Of a DNA stretch of 64,000 nucleotides, positions 39,152-49,258 are shown one piece after another. Both the position numbers and the translations under genes were made by a program. The DNA comes from Lentisphaera marina. GTDB taxonomy: Bacteria; Verrucomicrobiota; Lentisphaeria; Lentisphaerales; Lentisphaeraceae. The notes under the pieces are model-generated. The model was not told where the DNA came from. It saw nothing but the letters and a program-made list of their open reading frames with translations, and ran no database searches. Within the stretch, counting starts at the first letter, position 1. Every line of letters begins with the position of its first letter. The stretch is taken from positions 186,001 to 250,000 of the forward strand of contig NZ_JAQZZL010000002.1 of assembly GCF_028745505.1 (NCBI RefSeq), read 5' to 3'.

Positions 39152-40308
39152 TGGATAAAATCACTGAGTTTATTGATGATTTAAGCGCTCAGCTAGATGT
39201 CGAAACACTTTCTAAGTTAAGTTTGAGTATGAAACGAGATAAGAAAGCAGAGCTCAAATCTGTTTTTGTGAAATCAATTATTTTGCGAGATCAGCAAATG
39301 CTTTCATTTGTTTATCGCTACCCGACTAATGATCTTACCAAGAATTTCTCAATTGCGGAAGGTTTAGAGAATGTGGAAAAACTACTGAAAGATCAGTTTT
39401 ATAAAGCGGACCTGATGAGTACAGAGCGAGATGTTTTTTTGACAATCGATAAATCTGGGAAGGGAAAGATTAAGCGCAAGGATTCTAATAAGACAGAACA
39501 GAAGACGAATTCAGCTAAGCATGATAAAACCAAGAAGCGATTGATTGATCTGAAGAATAACTATTATTTACAAGCTTTAGACATAGTAGCAGATGGGAAA
39601 GTTAAGCGTAATCGTGAGGATAAATTTCGCCAAATCAATAAGTTCGTTGAAATTATGGGGCATGTTTTATCCAATAAATATACCGAGCCTGTAATAGCGG
39701 ATATGGGTTGCGGTAAGGGCTATCTAACTTTCGCTTTATATGACTACTTAAGTTCACTATCGATGAATCCAAAAGTTGTGGGAGTCGAGCTACGTCCTAA
39801 ATTAGTTGACTTTTGTAATGAAATAGCGAACAAGGCAAATTTTGATAATTTGAAGTTCGAATCGGGTTATATAGGGCAATGGGAAATTGAAAAGCTCGAT
39901 GTTCTTATAGCCCTTCACGCATGTGATACAGCGACAGACGATGCGATTTATCAAGGGATTAAATCTGAAGCCAAAGTAATTGTCTGTGCTCCATGTTGTC
40001 ATCAACAAGTGAGAAAATCACTGCAAACCACTGGTGCTTTAAAAGACATAACGCGTCACGGCATACTTATGGAAAGAGAAGCCGAGATCGTTACTGATAG
40101 TTTGCGAGCACTATACTTAGAGGCTAGCGGTTATAAAACAAAGATTATGGAATTTATATCCACTGAGCATACGCCCAAAAATTTACTTATTATTGCTGAG
40201 AAGCATGACAGAAAGCTTGATTCCGGTGTATGGGATAGGATTGAGTCCTTAAAGGCCGTATGGGGCTTGAAAGAGCATTATTTAGAGAAGCTGATTAAAT
40301 CTCTTTAA
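39151..40308 (+). CDS. class I SAM-dependent methyltransferase (GSTCD/PF13679-like)
   Basis: 385 residues. The SAM motif is VIADMGCGKGYLTFALYD, followed by VVGVELRPKLVDFCNEIA, then IALHACDTATDDAI and VCAPCCHQQVRKSL. This HACDTATDDAI plus CAPCCHQ pattern marks a family in which the GSTCD C-terminal domain and fungal homologues fall; the substrate is not established. The first 160 residues are charged and helical. I chose the ATG at 39151, right at the stop of the kinase gene; a TTG at 39148 adds one residue. It is convergent with the AsmA-like gene, overlapping by four bases. Confidence 0.85.
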   Translation: MDKITEFIDDLSAQLDVETLSKLSLSMKRDKKAELKSVFVKSIILRDQQMLSFVYRYPTNDLTKNFSIAEGLENVEKLLKDQFYKADLMSTERDVFLTIDKSGKGKIKRKDSNKTEQKTNSAKHDKTKKRLIDLKNNYYLQALDIVADGKVKRNREDKFRQINKFVEIMGHVLSNKYTEPVIADMGCGKGYLTFALYDYLSSLSMNPKVVGVELRPKLVDFCNEIANKANFDNLKFESGYIGQWEIEKLDVLIALHACDTATDDAIYQGIKSEAKVIVCAPCCHQQVRKSLQTTGALKDITRHGILMEREAEIVTDSLRALYLEASGYKTKIMEFISTEHTPKNLLIIAEKHDRKLDSGVWDRIESLKAVWGLKEHYLEKLIKSL

Positions 40309-43300
40309 AAGAGTCCATCAAGCAGGTCTAAAACTTTTTTTGTTTTAGAGTCTTTCTTCTTTTTGCCCTGTTTTTCGCGTTCTAATTGTCGTTCTTCTTC
40401 GCGTTGCTTGAAGATGTCTAAGACGCTTTTTGCCGATTGTTTATTGAGTTTGCCTTCACTGAGGTTTTTAGCGGATTCTAGGTAGTCAATATAAGGGCCA
40501 AATTTACTTTCTGAATTGAATTGAATCTTAGTAAAAAGAGTACTGAACTTACCGTCTTCAGCACTAGATAAAAGTTCGATAAAGTCATCAAATTCATACC
40601 ATTTCTTATCTTTGTTATAATCTAAGAAGTCATCAAGTTCATTGATGTTGTCTAAGATCGTTTGCGGAGGAATTAAATGTAGATAATCTGATCCTATGAA
40701 GGATGCCCAGGTGAAAAATTGTGAGTTAAGTTGCTTGTTTTTCTGATAGATTTTACCATGTATATCACAGCCCCCTTTTTCTCCCATGAGTTTGAGCTTT
40801 TGGAGTTTGATTTGTTGAGGTGAAAAATCCATTTTTAATTCGCCTTGATCAAAATGTAGATCCTCAGGTTTGAAGCCAAGGTTTTTACTAATGAAAGTTT
40901 TTTCTTCTTTTTTAAGGTCGAGTTTAAGGTTGCTTATTTGCCAGTCAATATTGCCATTTTCAAGTTTAGTAAAGACTTCTTCAGGCGTTGAACCAGAGCT
41001 TTTAAATTTAGTGTTGTTGAAAGTGGCAAGACCTTCAAAATGATTACTAAAATTTGGATTCAGATTTTTGATGATGGAATCAATGTAAGCTAAATCAAGC
41101 GTGCCATTGAAATTAGATATTTCGTATAAATCCTTGCTGTATGAAGCGTTGAGGTTTAGTACATGCGGACCTTGAACGAAACTAAAATTCTTGATAGTGA
41201 GTGCATTCTTGTCATGATTTATGTTTGTTGCTATAGCAAGTGGGGACATTTTCATTAACTGTAGAGAGGGGAGTTCAATGCGAGAGTTCAGTAAATTGAG
41301 TTTTGAGTTTTGGCTCAGATCAATTTTGACTTCGGAACTAAGTGCTTGTTGTTTGAATTTAGGTGGGGTGTTGTTGAGGAGTGTGGCAATTTCTTGAATA
41401 TCTGGAAGGTTTAGTTTTGGGATACGAACCGTAGTCTTCTGAGTGTCACTTAGGATCTGATGATGTATATCAAGAGAGTTGAATTTTAATAGGGCTTTAT
41501 TGTGGTTTGATATGCTTACATTGCTCATTGATAAAGCGTGGACTTGGCCTAGTAGGTCGGTATTAAAGTCGAAGGCTCCATCTGAAGATATATCGTTAAA
41601 ATCTTTGAATCGTGTACCCTTTATCGAGAATTGCGAGTTTGAAGCTAGTCTTTCTTGGCTTTGCGTGAATATAAAATCTTTTAAATCAATAATGATGCTT
41701 TGTTTAGGGAAACTGTGTTGTGTTGGAGATTTTAAGATCTTAGCTTCGATTTTCATTAGAGGGGAAGTAAGAGTGTTCTCAGTAAATTTATCACGACTAT
41801 CAATACTCAATGTTTTTGCGTCTAAATCTACTTTCCCCAGAGCTTTATCGTCAATAGAAAGATTGAAATCAGTTAGTATGGTTTTAAGTGCTTTGTTATT
41901 AAATGCAAAGCTTAAGGAACCATTAAGTTCTTGTGGAATTTTTGCGTGTTGAAGTTTAGTGCTAGAAAGAAAAACGGTGCCTAAATAGCTTTCATCTTTT
42001 TGCTTTAATGTAAGCTTAGAATTGAGTTGCCCATGTAATTCTTCTTCTTTCTTCAGGAAGCTGTTAAAGAGGCTGAGATCTAGTTTTGACGCCTGTAGAT
42101 CTCCATTTATAGTCTGCTTATTAACATTAGAATCTAGATGTAGGAAAGTATGTCCTTGTATGTCAGAAGCCTTGAGCTTTAAATTTAAAGCACGAAGGCC
42201 ACTTTCAGAGGCATCAAGGTCTAGAGTGATATTTGCACTTACTTCATCTTTTAATAGTTGCTTCTTTTTACTTCTAGTCATGGGGATATTACTTACATTG
42301 AGTTGGCCTTGACTTAGGAGCTGTTCTTGATTGATTTTGAAAGAAAATTCACCTTTTATATCTGTATTGGTGAAGCCTGTTTTGTGTCCAGCCTGCTTAT
42401 TATAGGAGAGCCAGCGTGTTAAAGTTTTCGATTTTGGTGCAAGGCTCAAAGTTATGTTGAGCAATGAGGAATCCAGTTTTTTTATCTTGAGTTCGGTGTT
42501 GATTTCTGTTGGCTTGACTTCAGCATTTAAATTAAGCTCGGAGTGCCGTACATTTTCATCTTTACATACAATGTAAATTTCATTGAGTTTGAGTACGCCT
42601 TGCTTAAGCTCGCTGATGACTTTCATCTCCAAACTTAAGTTATTAATGTTTTTAATTTTACTACTGCTGATCTCTGATATGCTAAGTTTACTTTCTGTTG
42701 ATGCATTTGTAAGCTCGGGATTAAAATTCCCTGAACTCAGTAGTTTGATATTTTTACATTCGAATTTCTGTTTGTTGATATCCTCATGAAGATAGGATCC
42801 ATTAAGAGAGATATCGAAGTTTTGAGCTGGTCCTAAGTTATTTATTGCAAATGATTCAATATCGAATTCTTGAAGCGCAGATTTTCCATAACGGTTATCT
42901 TTTTTAATTGAAATTGTACTTTCGCTAATGCTTAAGGTATCAAGATGAAATGATGGCAAATCAATTGGTTTGATTTTTTTGTTTATTTGTTGAGGAAGTG
43001 AAAATAACTCTTTAAGAAATAGTTCTTGGATTGGTTGTTGTTTGGGCTTGTTAGTAGACGTCTTTTTTTTGCTTACTTTCTCAAGCTTTAAAGTTTTGAT
43101 TTTTGTGGGGTCCGACTTGAGTTTACCCGTAGCATCGTATGCCAAGTTTATCTTGGCACTATTGAGAGTGATATTGTGAACTTTATAGTTCTCTTTTAAG
43201 CAGGCAAATATATCGACCGATACGGTGAATTCTGCTGCTTTAATTGTATTGGGTCCAGAGTAGGCATTAATGCCTTTTAAGGAGATTTTTCCTTTTAGGA

Positions 43301-43472
43301 GGGAGAGTTCGATAGAGTCAGCTTCAATAGTGAATTGAGTCTTTTCTTCAATTACAGGGAGTATATGTTTTCGGCTGAATGTTTCTGAATTTACATACAC
43401 AAAAAAAATCCCCAAAATGGCACATGCACTAAGGGGAAGTATGATTAAGAGCTTTTTAGCTTTGGATTTCAT
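40305..43472 (-). CDS. AsmA/DUF748-like envelope protein
   Basis: A 1055-residue protein with one N-terminal membrane helix (about 8-26) and a very long periplasmic beta-rich region, Ser/Leu/Lys/Asn-rich. NSETFSRKHILPVIEEKTQFTI and the following ADSIELSLLKGKISLKGI are the AsmA/DUF748-style entry, in which phospholipid-transfer and outer-membrane biogenesis roles are proposed. The C-terminal tail is strongly basic (REKQGKKKKDSKTKKV) and ends VLDLLDGLF. It overlaps the HPr-like gene by four bases (ATGA), so the two are translationally linked. The family call is by fold pattern rather than a strict motif. Confidence 0.75.
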   Translation of the reverse strand: MKSKAKKLLIILPLSACAILGIFFVYVNSETFSRKHILPVIEEKTQFTIEADSIELSLLKGKISLKGINAYSGPNTIKAAEFTVSVDIFACLKENYKVHNITLNSAKINLAYDATGKLKSDPTKIKTLKLEKVSKKKTSTNKPKQQPIQELFLKELFSLPQQINKKIKPIDLPSFHLDTLSISESTISIKKDNRYGKSALQEFDIESFAINNLGPAQNFDISLNGSYLHEDINKQKFECKNIKLLSSGNFNPELTNASTESKLSISEISSSKIKNINNLSLEMKVISELKQGVLKLNEIYIVCKDENVRHSELNLNAEVKPTEINTELKIKKLDSSLLNITLSLAPKSKTLTRWLSYNKQAGHKTGFTNTDIKGEFSFKINQEQLLSQGQLNVSNIPMTRSKKKQLLKDEVSANITLDLDASESGLRALNLKLKASDIQGHTFLHLDSNVNKQTINGDLQASKLDLSLFNSFLKKEEELHGQLNSKLTLKQKDESYLGTVFLSSTKLQHAKIPQELNGSLSFAFNNKALKTILTDFNLSIDDKALGKVDLDAKTLSIDSRDKFTENTLTSPLMKIEAKILKSPTQHSFPKQSIIIDLKDFIFTQSQERLASNSQFSIKGTRFKDFNDISSDGAFDFNTDLLGQVHALSMSNVSISNHNKALLKFNSLDIHHQILSDTQKTTVRIPKLNLPDIQEIATLLNNTPPKFKQQALSSEVKIDLSQNSKLNLLNSRIELPSLQLMKMSPLAIATNINHDKNALTIKNFSFVQGPHVLNLNASYSKDLYEISNFNGTLDLAYIDSIIKNLNPNFSNHFEGLATFNNTKFKSSGSTPEEVFTKLENGNIDWQISNLKLDLKKEEKTFISKNLGFKPEDLHFDQGELKMDFSPQQIKLQKLKLMGEKGGCDIHGKIYQKNKQLNSQFFTWASFIGSDYLHLIPPQTILDNINELDDFLDYNKDKKWYEFDDFIELLSSAEDGKFSTLFTKIQFNSESKFGPYIDYLESAKNLSEGKLNKQSAKSVLDIFKQREEERQLEREKQGKKKKDSKTKKVLDLLDGLF

Positions 43473-43735
43473 TCGCCAAATTTAGATTCGAACAAGTCTT
43501 TTATTTTATTAATGGCATCTTCAGAGTCTGGGCCATTGGCTTGTACATCAAGTTCCTGACCGCAAGCGGCAGCCAAAGACATTAGATCAAGGATATTGCG
43601 ACAATTAGCTTCTTCGGACTCAGTCTTGAGTAGAACCTCGCTTTCAAAGCCTCCAAGAGCACGCACGATCATAGCTGCAGGGCGAGCGTGCAGTCCATAT
43701 TCGTTTGATACAGTAACTTTTATTTGTCGATTCAA
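43469..43735 (-). CDS. HPr-like phosphocarrier, NPr type
   Basis: An 88-residue phosphotransferase carrier. The phosphorylated residue is H16 in NEYGLHARPA. At the position of the regulatory Ser46 the sequence is CRNIL, with N48, so control by HPr kinase is unlikely. FESEVLLKTESEEANCRNIL and the tail resemble E. coli NPr (PtsO) more than sugar HPr. No EI, EIIA or HPr kinase gene lies in the window. It follows a terminator and is coupled to the AsmA-like gene. Confidence 0.9.
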   Translation of the reverse strand: MNRQIKVTVSNEYGLHARPAAMIVRALGGFESEVLLKTESEEANCRNILDLMSLAAACGQELDVQANGPDSEDAINKIKDLFESKFGE

Positions 43736-43804
43736 GGTTTTTCCTCAGTTAAAATTGGCTGTGCAATATTAAGCGAGACTTTATATAGTCAATACCAAGT
43801 TAGG

Positions 43805-43843
43805 TAAAAAAGCAAGAACTTCATAAAAATTTAATTCTTGCTT
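43805..43843 (-). terminator. rho-independent terminator after ftsH
   Basis: On the minus strand a 9-base stem AAGCAAGAA / TTCTTGCTT with a 16-base loop is followed by six T. It separates the FtsH unit from the HPr/AsmA unit. Confidence 0.75.
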
Positions 43844-43867
43844 AATAAAGCCTCTTTGTGTAGTTAG

Positions 43868-45949
43868 CTATGCTTTATTTTCAGAGTCTGGGTCTTCAGC
43901 TTTTTCTTCTGAAGCCTCAGAGGTTTCATCATCCTGAGCTGCTGTATCAGTTTCTGAAATCTTCGGAGTGTCCTCACTTTCTGGACTCTGGGGAGCATCA
44001 TCAAGTAAGTCATTGATGTTTTCTTTAGCCAAAGATTGTTCGAGTTTTTTGTCGAATTCTTCTTCGTCAGCCTCCATCATGTGCTGTAAGTCTAGTAGTT
44101 CGTAAACTTCATTGGCACTCATAGTCTCGCGTTCGAGGAGAGTTTCAGAAAGAAGTTTAAGTTGATCTTGGTTTTCTACTAAGATGTCTGTGGCCACTTG
44201 ATATTGTTCGTCAATTATTTTTCTGACTTCAACATCTAAGCTTTTGCCAACTTCTTCAGAATAATCATTTTTCATTGAATATTCACCGTCACCACTACTG
44301 TAATAAATGAAGCCCATTTCACCCATGCCCCAATCACGTACCATTCGGCGAGCAATGTTAGTGGCTTGACGGATGTCGCCGGAAGCTCCATTTGTAATGT
44401 CACCAAAAGTGAGTTTTTCAGCAATTTGGCCACCCATAGTAGTTGCGATTTCAGCAAGAAGTTCCGTACGAGTTGTCGTGTATCGGTTGTCTTCAGGGAA
44501 ATACATTGTAGCACCTAAGTATGCGTTGCCTCTGGGCATGATGGTTACTTTGTGGAGTTTATTCATGCTGCCGGCATGTAGGCTTACTAAGGTGTGGCCA
44601 GCCTCATGATAAGCCGTTAAGCGTAGTTCGCGCTCGGACATTTTCATGGATTTTCTTTCTTTACCCCAGCGAACTTTATCGCGAGCTTCTTCCATGTCAT
44701 TGTGTTCAATCGATTTTTTACCAAGACGTGCAGCAATTAGAGCACCTTCATTAATAACATTTGCTAAGTCAGCACCAGAAAAACCAGGTGTGCCACGAGC
44801 AATGAGCTTGAGGTTGACATTTTTGCCGAGTTTAACTTTTTTGGCGTGAACTTTAAGGATTTCTAAGCGACCACCTAAGTCGGGGAGGTCAACATTGATA
44901 CGGCGATCAAAACGTCCAGGTCGTAATAAGGCTTTGTCGAGTACATCTGCACGGTTAGTGGCAGCAATTAAGATAACACCGTTCTGGTTCTCAAAGCCAT
45001 CCATTTCAACAAGCAGTGCATTAAGAGTTTGCTCACGTTCATCATGTCCACCGCCTGTACCACTTGAATTACGTGCACGACCGACTGCATCAATTTCATC
45101 AATAAATAGAATACATGGCTGATGTTTTTTGGCTTGTTCAAAGAGGTCACGAACACGGCTGGCACCTACGCCAACAAACATTTCAACAAAGTCAGAACCA
45201 CTCATAGAGAAGAAAGGAACGCCAGCTTCGCCAGCAATGGCTCGTGCCAGTAGAGTTTTACCTGTGCCTGGAGGGCCTACCATTAAACAACCTTTTGGTA
45301 GGCGTCCGCCCAAATTACGGTATTTTGCAGGATCTTTAAGGAAATCAACGATTTCTTCCACTTCTTCGCGGGCTTCAGAAACACCAGCAACATCAGAGAA
45401 AGTAACTTGTTCAGCATTAGGGGCAAACATTTTAGCTTTGCTTTTACCAAATTGCATAGCACCGCGACCAGCACTTTTAAGTTGACGGGCAAATAAGAAA
45501 TAAAAGAGGGCGACAATGATGATGAGTGGCAGTATGAAACTGACAATCTCGCCAAACATGGCGTTCTTTTTCTTGTTTTCGTACGGGATGTTATATTTTC
45601 TTAGAGCTTCAATTGCGGGCTCAGCAATTAAGATATTAACGGTACGAGATTTATTCTCTGCAGTTACTGTCTTGCCGTCTTCTTTTAATGTAACTTCAAA
45701 GTCGACTGCCCGACTCATCCCTTTGTCGTAATGAACAACAACTTCTTTTACTTTGTCAGTTTCAAGTAGTTGATAGAATTTAGATTCTTGAATTGAGTTT
45801 CCGACTTCTTTTTTATCGTTTTGATAAATGAGTAGTAAAGGGATAGATACTAAGATTACGATCCATAGCCAGCCAGCCATACCTTTTTTTGGTTCATTTT
45901 CTCCATTGTTCGGGGGGCGATTAGGCCCTCCTTGGTCCTTTTCGGGCAT
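43868..45949 (-). CDS. ftsH: ATP-dependent zinc metalloprotease FtsH
   Basis: A membrane-bound AAA protease that extracts and degrades membrane and regulatory proteins. Transmembrane helices lie at about 25-42 and 133-153, with a small periplasmic FtsH_ext domain between. Walker A is GPPGTGKT (225-232), Walker [14 protein letters not shown], and the SRH holds [18 protein letters not shown]. The zinc site is HEAGH (448-452). The C-terminal 70 residues are acidic and disordered. It is 693 residues. It lies 9 bases after the FHA gene and is followed by a terminator. Confidence 0.96.
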   Translation of the reverse strand: MPEKDQGGPNRPPNNGENEPKKGMAGWLWIVILVSIPLLLIYQNDKKEVGNSIQESKFYQLLETDKVKEVVVHYDKGMSRAVDFEVTLKEDGKTVTAENKSRTVNILIAEPAIEALRKYNIPYENKKKNAMFGEIVSFILPLIIIVALFYFLFARQLKSAGRGAMQFGKSKAKMFAPNAEQVTFSDVAGVSEAREEVEEIVDFLKDPAKYRNLGGRLPKGCLMVGPPGTGKTLLARAIAGEAGVPFFSMSGSDFVEMFVGVGASRVRDLFEQAKKHQPCILFIDEIDAVGRARNSSGTGGGHDEREQTLNALLVEMDGFENQNGVILIAATNRADVLDKALLRPGRFDRRINVDLPDLGGRLEILKVHAKKVKLGKNVNLKLIARGTPGFSGADLANVINEGALIAARLGKKSIEHNDMEEARDKVRWGKERKSMKMSERELRLTAYHEAGHTLVSLHAGSMNKLHKVTIMPRGNAYLGATMYFPEDNRYTTTRTELLAEIATTMGGQIAEKLTFGDITNGASGDIRQATNIARRMVRDWGMGEMGFIYYSSGDGEYSMKNDYSEEVGKSLDVEVRKIIDEQYQVATDILVENQDQLKLLSETLLERETMSANEVYELLDLQHMMEADEEEFDKKLEQSLAKENINDLLDDAPQSPESEDTPKISETDTAAQDDETSEASEEKAEDPDSENKA

Positions 45950-45958
45950 CAGTGTTCC

Positions 45959-46465
45959 TTAAGCTAGCTTTTTGACGAGGAAGAAGATAACGACGCCGAG
46001 TACGACGACAAGTGCAGCGATGATGCCAATAATGACTTTGCTAGTACCTTTTCCGGATGTGGAAGCATTAATGCCTCCAGATATATTTTTAAGTTCGCTA
46101 GGATCAAAGGCTCCGCCTATATCATCCAAGCTAATGGCAGTTTGAGTTGTTATAGCAGTGGTGTTCCCTTTTTCTTCGCAGTCGAACAAGAGCTCGATAC
46201 CACCAACTTGTAGTATGTCACTATTGTTAAGGATTTGCTCAGTGATTCTGATACCATTAATGCGAGTGCCGTTAGTGCTACCTTTGTCGCGAGCAGTGTA
46301 GATTTCACCATTGCGTTCAATCTCAGCATGGTATGAGCTGATTGTTCCGTCGGGAATACATATTTCTCTTTCATCAGTACGACCAATTGTATAGAGGTCG
46401 CCTGTGAGCTCAAAGTTTTTGCCACGCATTATTTCTGATAGGACAATAATTTTAGGTGTTGCCAT
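45959..46465 (-). CDS. FHA domain protein with C-terminal membrane helix
   Basis: 168 residues. The FHA domain (about 5-95) has the phosphothreonine-binding motifs: YTIGRTDEREI, ISSYHAEI and DKGSTNGTRING. A Ser/Gly-rich linker leads to a C-terminal helix (VIIGIIAALVVVLGVVIFFLV), making it a tail-anchored cytosolic protein. I chose the ATG at 46465, which has AAAGG five bases upstream; an in-frame TTG at 46483 adds six residues. It lies in a cluster with ExbB/ExbD, a TPR protein and FtsH, so it may read Ser/Thr phosphorylation on a partner; no Hanks kinase is in the window. Confidence 0.9.
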   Translation of the reverse strand: MATPKIIVLSEIMRGKNFELTGDLYTIGRTDEREICIPDGTISSYHAEIERNGEIYTARDKGSTNGTRINGIRITEQILNNSDILQVGGIELLFDCEEKGNTTAITTQTAISLDDIGGAFDPSELKNISGGINASTSGKGTSKVIIGIIAALVVVLGVVIFFLVKKLA

Positions 46466-46553
46466 AATAACCTTTTTCGTCAAATGAAATTATTTATAAG
46501 ATATGAGCAAATATAGATCGTTTTGTATGTTCTTCAATAAAAAATGCCAAAAG

Positions 46554-48842
46554 CTAATGCTTAGCAAGGTTTTTTGAGATAAAATTTGCGACATTTGGCC
46601 TTTTTATGTAGGCGGGAAAGCGTTTTTTGAGTTCTTTAAGTAGTTTTTCGGCATCTTCAGAACGTTTTAGCTTCTGGGTAGATTGTATGGCGAGAAAGAG
46701 GCTGTGTGAGGAGAATTGCCAATCATTAAACAATATATAAGCACGGTTGGCACTCTTCCAACTTTGCTCATAATCGCCTTGGAGATATAGGTGGAGAGCT
46801 TTTGTGTAGAGGTAGAGAGGGAAGTCGCCAGGGTGCCACTGATTGATTTTTTTGATAGTTTCGAGGGTGCGATTAGCTTTGTCCATTTTGCCTAGTTTTA
46901 TCAGTAGAAGTGTTTCTATGGAAGAGTAAGCACATAGGTTTTTTTCGTCTAATTGATCCACGGCAATGTCGTTCAGAGCGGTTTTACATGATTCGTAATC
47001 TTCGAGGCGCAGGTAGATACGGGCTCTTTGCAGTGAATAAAAAGTAGGGTCGTGATTTATGCTTTCAGATGCAAGAAGACTAGTTTTTAAATGGTTCTCT
47101 AATTCTAATAAGCGACATATATCTTCTTTCTGATTATCGGACCAGTTGAGTTCAAGGTTGAGATTTTTTGTGAAAATAGATTTGTAGATCAATGCAGCTT
47201 CACTTTTTAAATCTTGGAGTTGATAAGAGTTGGCCAATAAATTTAGGGTTTGACCTAGAGTTGTTGGGTGTGTGATGAGCTTAGCTGATTTTTCTAAGGA
47301 AATGGTAGCTTCCTTTAGGCGGTTCTGTAAATAAAAGGATCTACCTTGGAGCATGTATAGCAAGCCTTGATCTTCCGCTTCAGTAAAGTCTTCAAGAGTA
47401 AGTAATATAGTCTCGTGAACTGTGTCCCATTCTTTTTGACTTATTTTAATTTCGACTCCTAGAGTAGCTTTTTTAAACTTCAGATTTGGGCTAGGTTGAG
47501 TTCTGACTAAGACTTCTTCAGCGTGCTGGAACTCTTTAGCTAATAAGTAGTTTTCAACGGATTTAAATGAAGCGTGGCTCTTTTCGTCAGCAGTAGAGAG
47601 GCTAGCTAGTTTTTGCCACACTTCAGCACTTTCGCAAAAGCGTTTTTCTTGAGCAAGTGTTTGAGCTAAGAGTTGGTGGGCGTTCTTTACGTGTTGCCAT
47701 GCAGGAAGGTAGGTGTTGAGCGCCGCCTGGAGTTCACTTATCGCAATAGTCTTTTTGTTTTGTTCTAGAGCTAATAAGCTGTTTTTATAATGGAGTTCAG
47801 CTCTGAGTGATGAATTTGGATATTTTTTGTCAAAAGCCTGGCTCATTTCTAGGGCTTTATCTAGCTTTTTGAGTTGGATTTGACTGTAAATTAGGTAGGC
47901 GGAGGCTTGGGTGGCTTGTTTAAAGCTTTCTGATTCAAGACACTGAGAAAAAGAAGTGATAGCTTCTTGGTAAAAGCCTAATTGGTAATAACAAATCCCG
48001 GAAGAATAATGCACCCAAGGTAGCTCTTGGCTTGTAGGTTTTTTGATGGAAGCGATGGCTCCACGAGCCTGATCATATTTATTTTGACGAATGAGTGCTA
48101 GTGCATATTGGATAGTTAGTGGATTTAATTCTTGGATCGATGCTTGGTGTTTCTCAAGCTTTTTATAGGCAGCAATTAGTTCAAGATCTCGTTCTTGAGT
48201 GGCTAATATTTTGATGAGTAAAACAAAAGCTTGGATTTTTAATGGGTGTTCTTTGCTCATTTCAATTAAAGAATTGAGGTGCTGCTCAGCTAAAGGGAAA
48301 TCTTCTTGCCCCAAATACAGAGACGCTAAGGCATAGTGAGCGTAAATTCTGACCTCTTTGTCCTCAGCTTTACCTTTCTTACTTAACGCTAGGAAAGTGT
48401 TTATGGCTTCTTGGTTTTTTCCTTGTTCAAGCAGGAGTCGGCCGTACTCGTATAAAGTGTGTTCTTGATAATTCGTTTTTGTGGCAATGATTTCTTTGTA
48501 AAGTTGCTCAGCCTTGGCGTATTCTTTTTTTTGAATCAGTAAGGCGGCTTTTTTTAGTTGGACGACAACGCGTAAATTCGGATCTTTTTCTACCTCGATA
48601 TAAAGATCAATATACTTTTCTGGATCTTGCTTAGTTTGTTCACAGCAAGTAATGATTCGTAAGAGCGCATTTTTTTCAAGTTGGCTACCAGAATTAGTAA
48701 GTAAACTCTGGTACTCTTGTAGGGCATCTTCATAAAAACCACGTTTATAGAGCCCTTCAGCAAAACTCCATTGTTGCTTTAAGTCATTTTGAGAAAATGC
48801 ACAAAGACTTGTAAAGAACAAGCCTAGTAGGATTTTTCTCAT
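46554..48842 (-). CDS. large TPR protein, exported
   Basis: 762 residues from the ATG at 48842, giving a signal peptide (MRKILLGLFFTSLCAFSQ) and overlapping the exbD stop as ATGA. The frame continues upstream to 48896 without a signal, so the shorter start is preferred. The body is a continuous array of TPR-like helical repeats, for example YKRGFYEDALQEYQSLL and YYQLGFYQEAITSFSQCL. No other domain is seen. Being downstream of exbB-exbD it is likely a periplasmic partner of that energised complex, similar in position to YbgF in Tol systems; this is inference. Confidence 0.85.
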   Translation of the reverse strand: MRKILLGLFFTSLCAFSQNDLKQQWSFAEGLYKRGFYEDALQEYQSLLTNSGSQLEKNALLRIITCCEQTKQDPEKYIDLYIEVEKDPNLRVVVQLKKAALLIQKKEYAKAEQLYKEIIATKTNYQEHTLYEYGRLLLEQGKNQEAINTFLALSKKGKAEDKEVRIYAHYALASLYLGQEDFPLAEQHLNSLIEMSKEHPLKIQAFVLLIKILATQERDLELIAAYKKLEKHQASIQELNPLTIQYALALIRQNKYDQARGAIASIKKPTSQELPWVHYSSGICYYQLGFYQEAITSFSQCLESESFKQATQASAYLIYSQIQLKKLDKALEMSQAFDKKYPNSSLRAELHYKNSLLALEQNKKTIAISELQAALNTYLPAWQHVKNAHQLLAQTLAQEKRFCESAEVWQKLASLSTADEKSHASFKSVENYLLAKEFQHAEEVLVRTQPSPNLKFKKATLGVEIKISQKEWDTVHETILLTLEDFTEAEDQGLLYMLQGRSFYLQNRLKEATISLEKSAKLITHPTTLGQTLNLLANSYQLQDLKSEAALIYKSIFTKNLNLELNWSDNQKEDICRLLELENHLKTSLLASESINHDPTFYSLQRARIYLRLEDYESCKTALNDIAVDQLDEKNLCAYSSIETLLLIKLGKMDKANRTLETIKKINQWHPGDFPLYLYTKALHLYLQGDYEQSWKSANRAYILFNDWQFSSHSLFLAIQSTQKLKRSEDAEKLLKELKKRFPAYIKRPNVANFISKNLAKH

Positions 48843-49255
48843 TGATCTTCTCCAAGAGTGGCAATGCGCACATTTTCGATGGAATGGCTTTTGCAAAGGT
48901 CAAAAATCTGCACGTAATTTGAGAAGGCAGCTTGTCCATCACAACGTATGATCACTGGTTGGCCAGTATAGTAAGAAGCAATATCAGCTAAAATGGTATC
49001 GATCTCTTCTAGGCTTTTTTCGCTATTATTAATGGTGAACTTCCCCTCTTTATCAACGTTGATAATAACTTCTCCAGGGTAGCGAGCATTGTCTTCGCCA
49101 GAGGCGGCCTTTGGGACAATAATAGAAATGTTCCGTTCGAATTGTGAATAGACTGAGGCAACCATAAAAAAGATTAAAGTCAAAAAGAAAATGTCGATCA
49201 TTGGGGCTAGTTGCGGCCCTTCATTATCGCTTGCTGAAGGTCTTTTGAATTTCAT
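48839..49255 (-). CDS. ExbD/TolR family biopolymer transport protein
   Basis: 138 residues with one N-terminal membrane helix carrying the proton-path Asp (APMIDIFFLTLIFFMVAS), then a periplasmic domain with GEVIINVDKEGKFTIN. It pairs with the ExbB-like gene directly upstream to form a proton channel that energises outer-membrane processes. Whether it serves TonB, Tol or another task is not shown; no TonB or TolA gene is near. AAGG precedes the ATG. Confidence 0.92.
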   Translation of the reverse strand: MKFKRPSASDNEGPQLAPMIDIFFLTLIFFMVASVYSQFERNISIIVPKAASGEDNARYPGEVIINVDKEGKFTINNSEKSLEEIDTILADIASYYTGQPVIIRCDGQAAFSNYVQIFDLCKSHSIENVRIATLGEDQ

Positions 49256-49258
49256 ATT

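Noticed and set aside
41479..41952. Plus-strand open frame inside the AsmA-like gene
   Set aside because: Shadow of a long real gene; no ribosome site or recognisable motif.
45129..45485. Plus-strand open frame inside ftsH
   Set aside because: Antisense to the conserved AAA domain of FtsH; Pro/Arg-rich with no motif.
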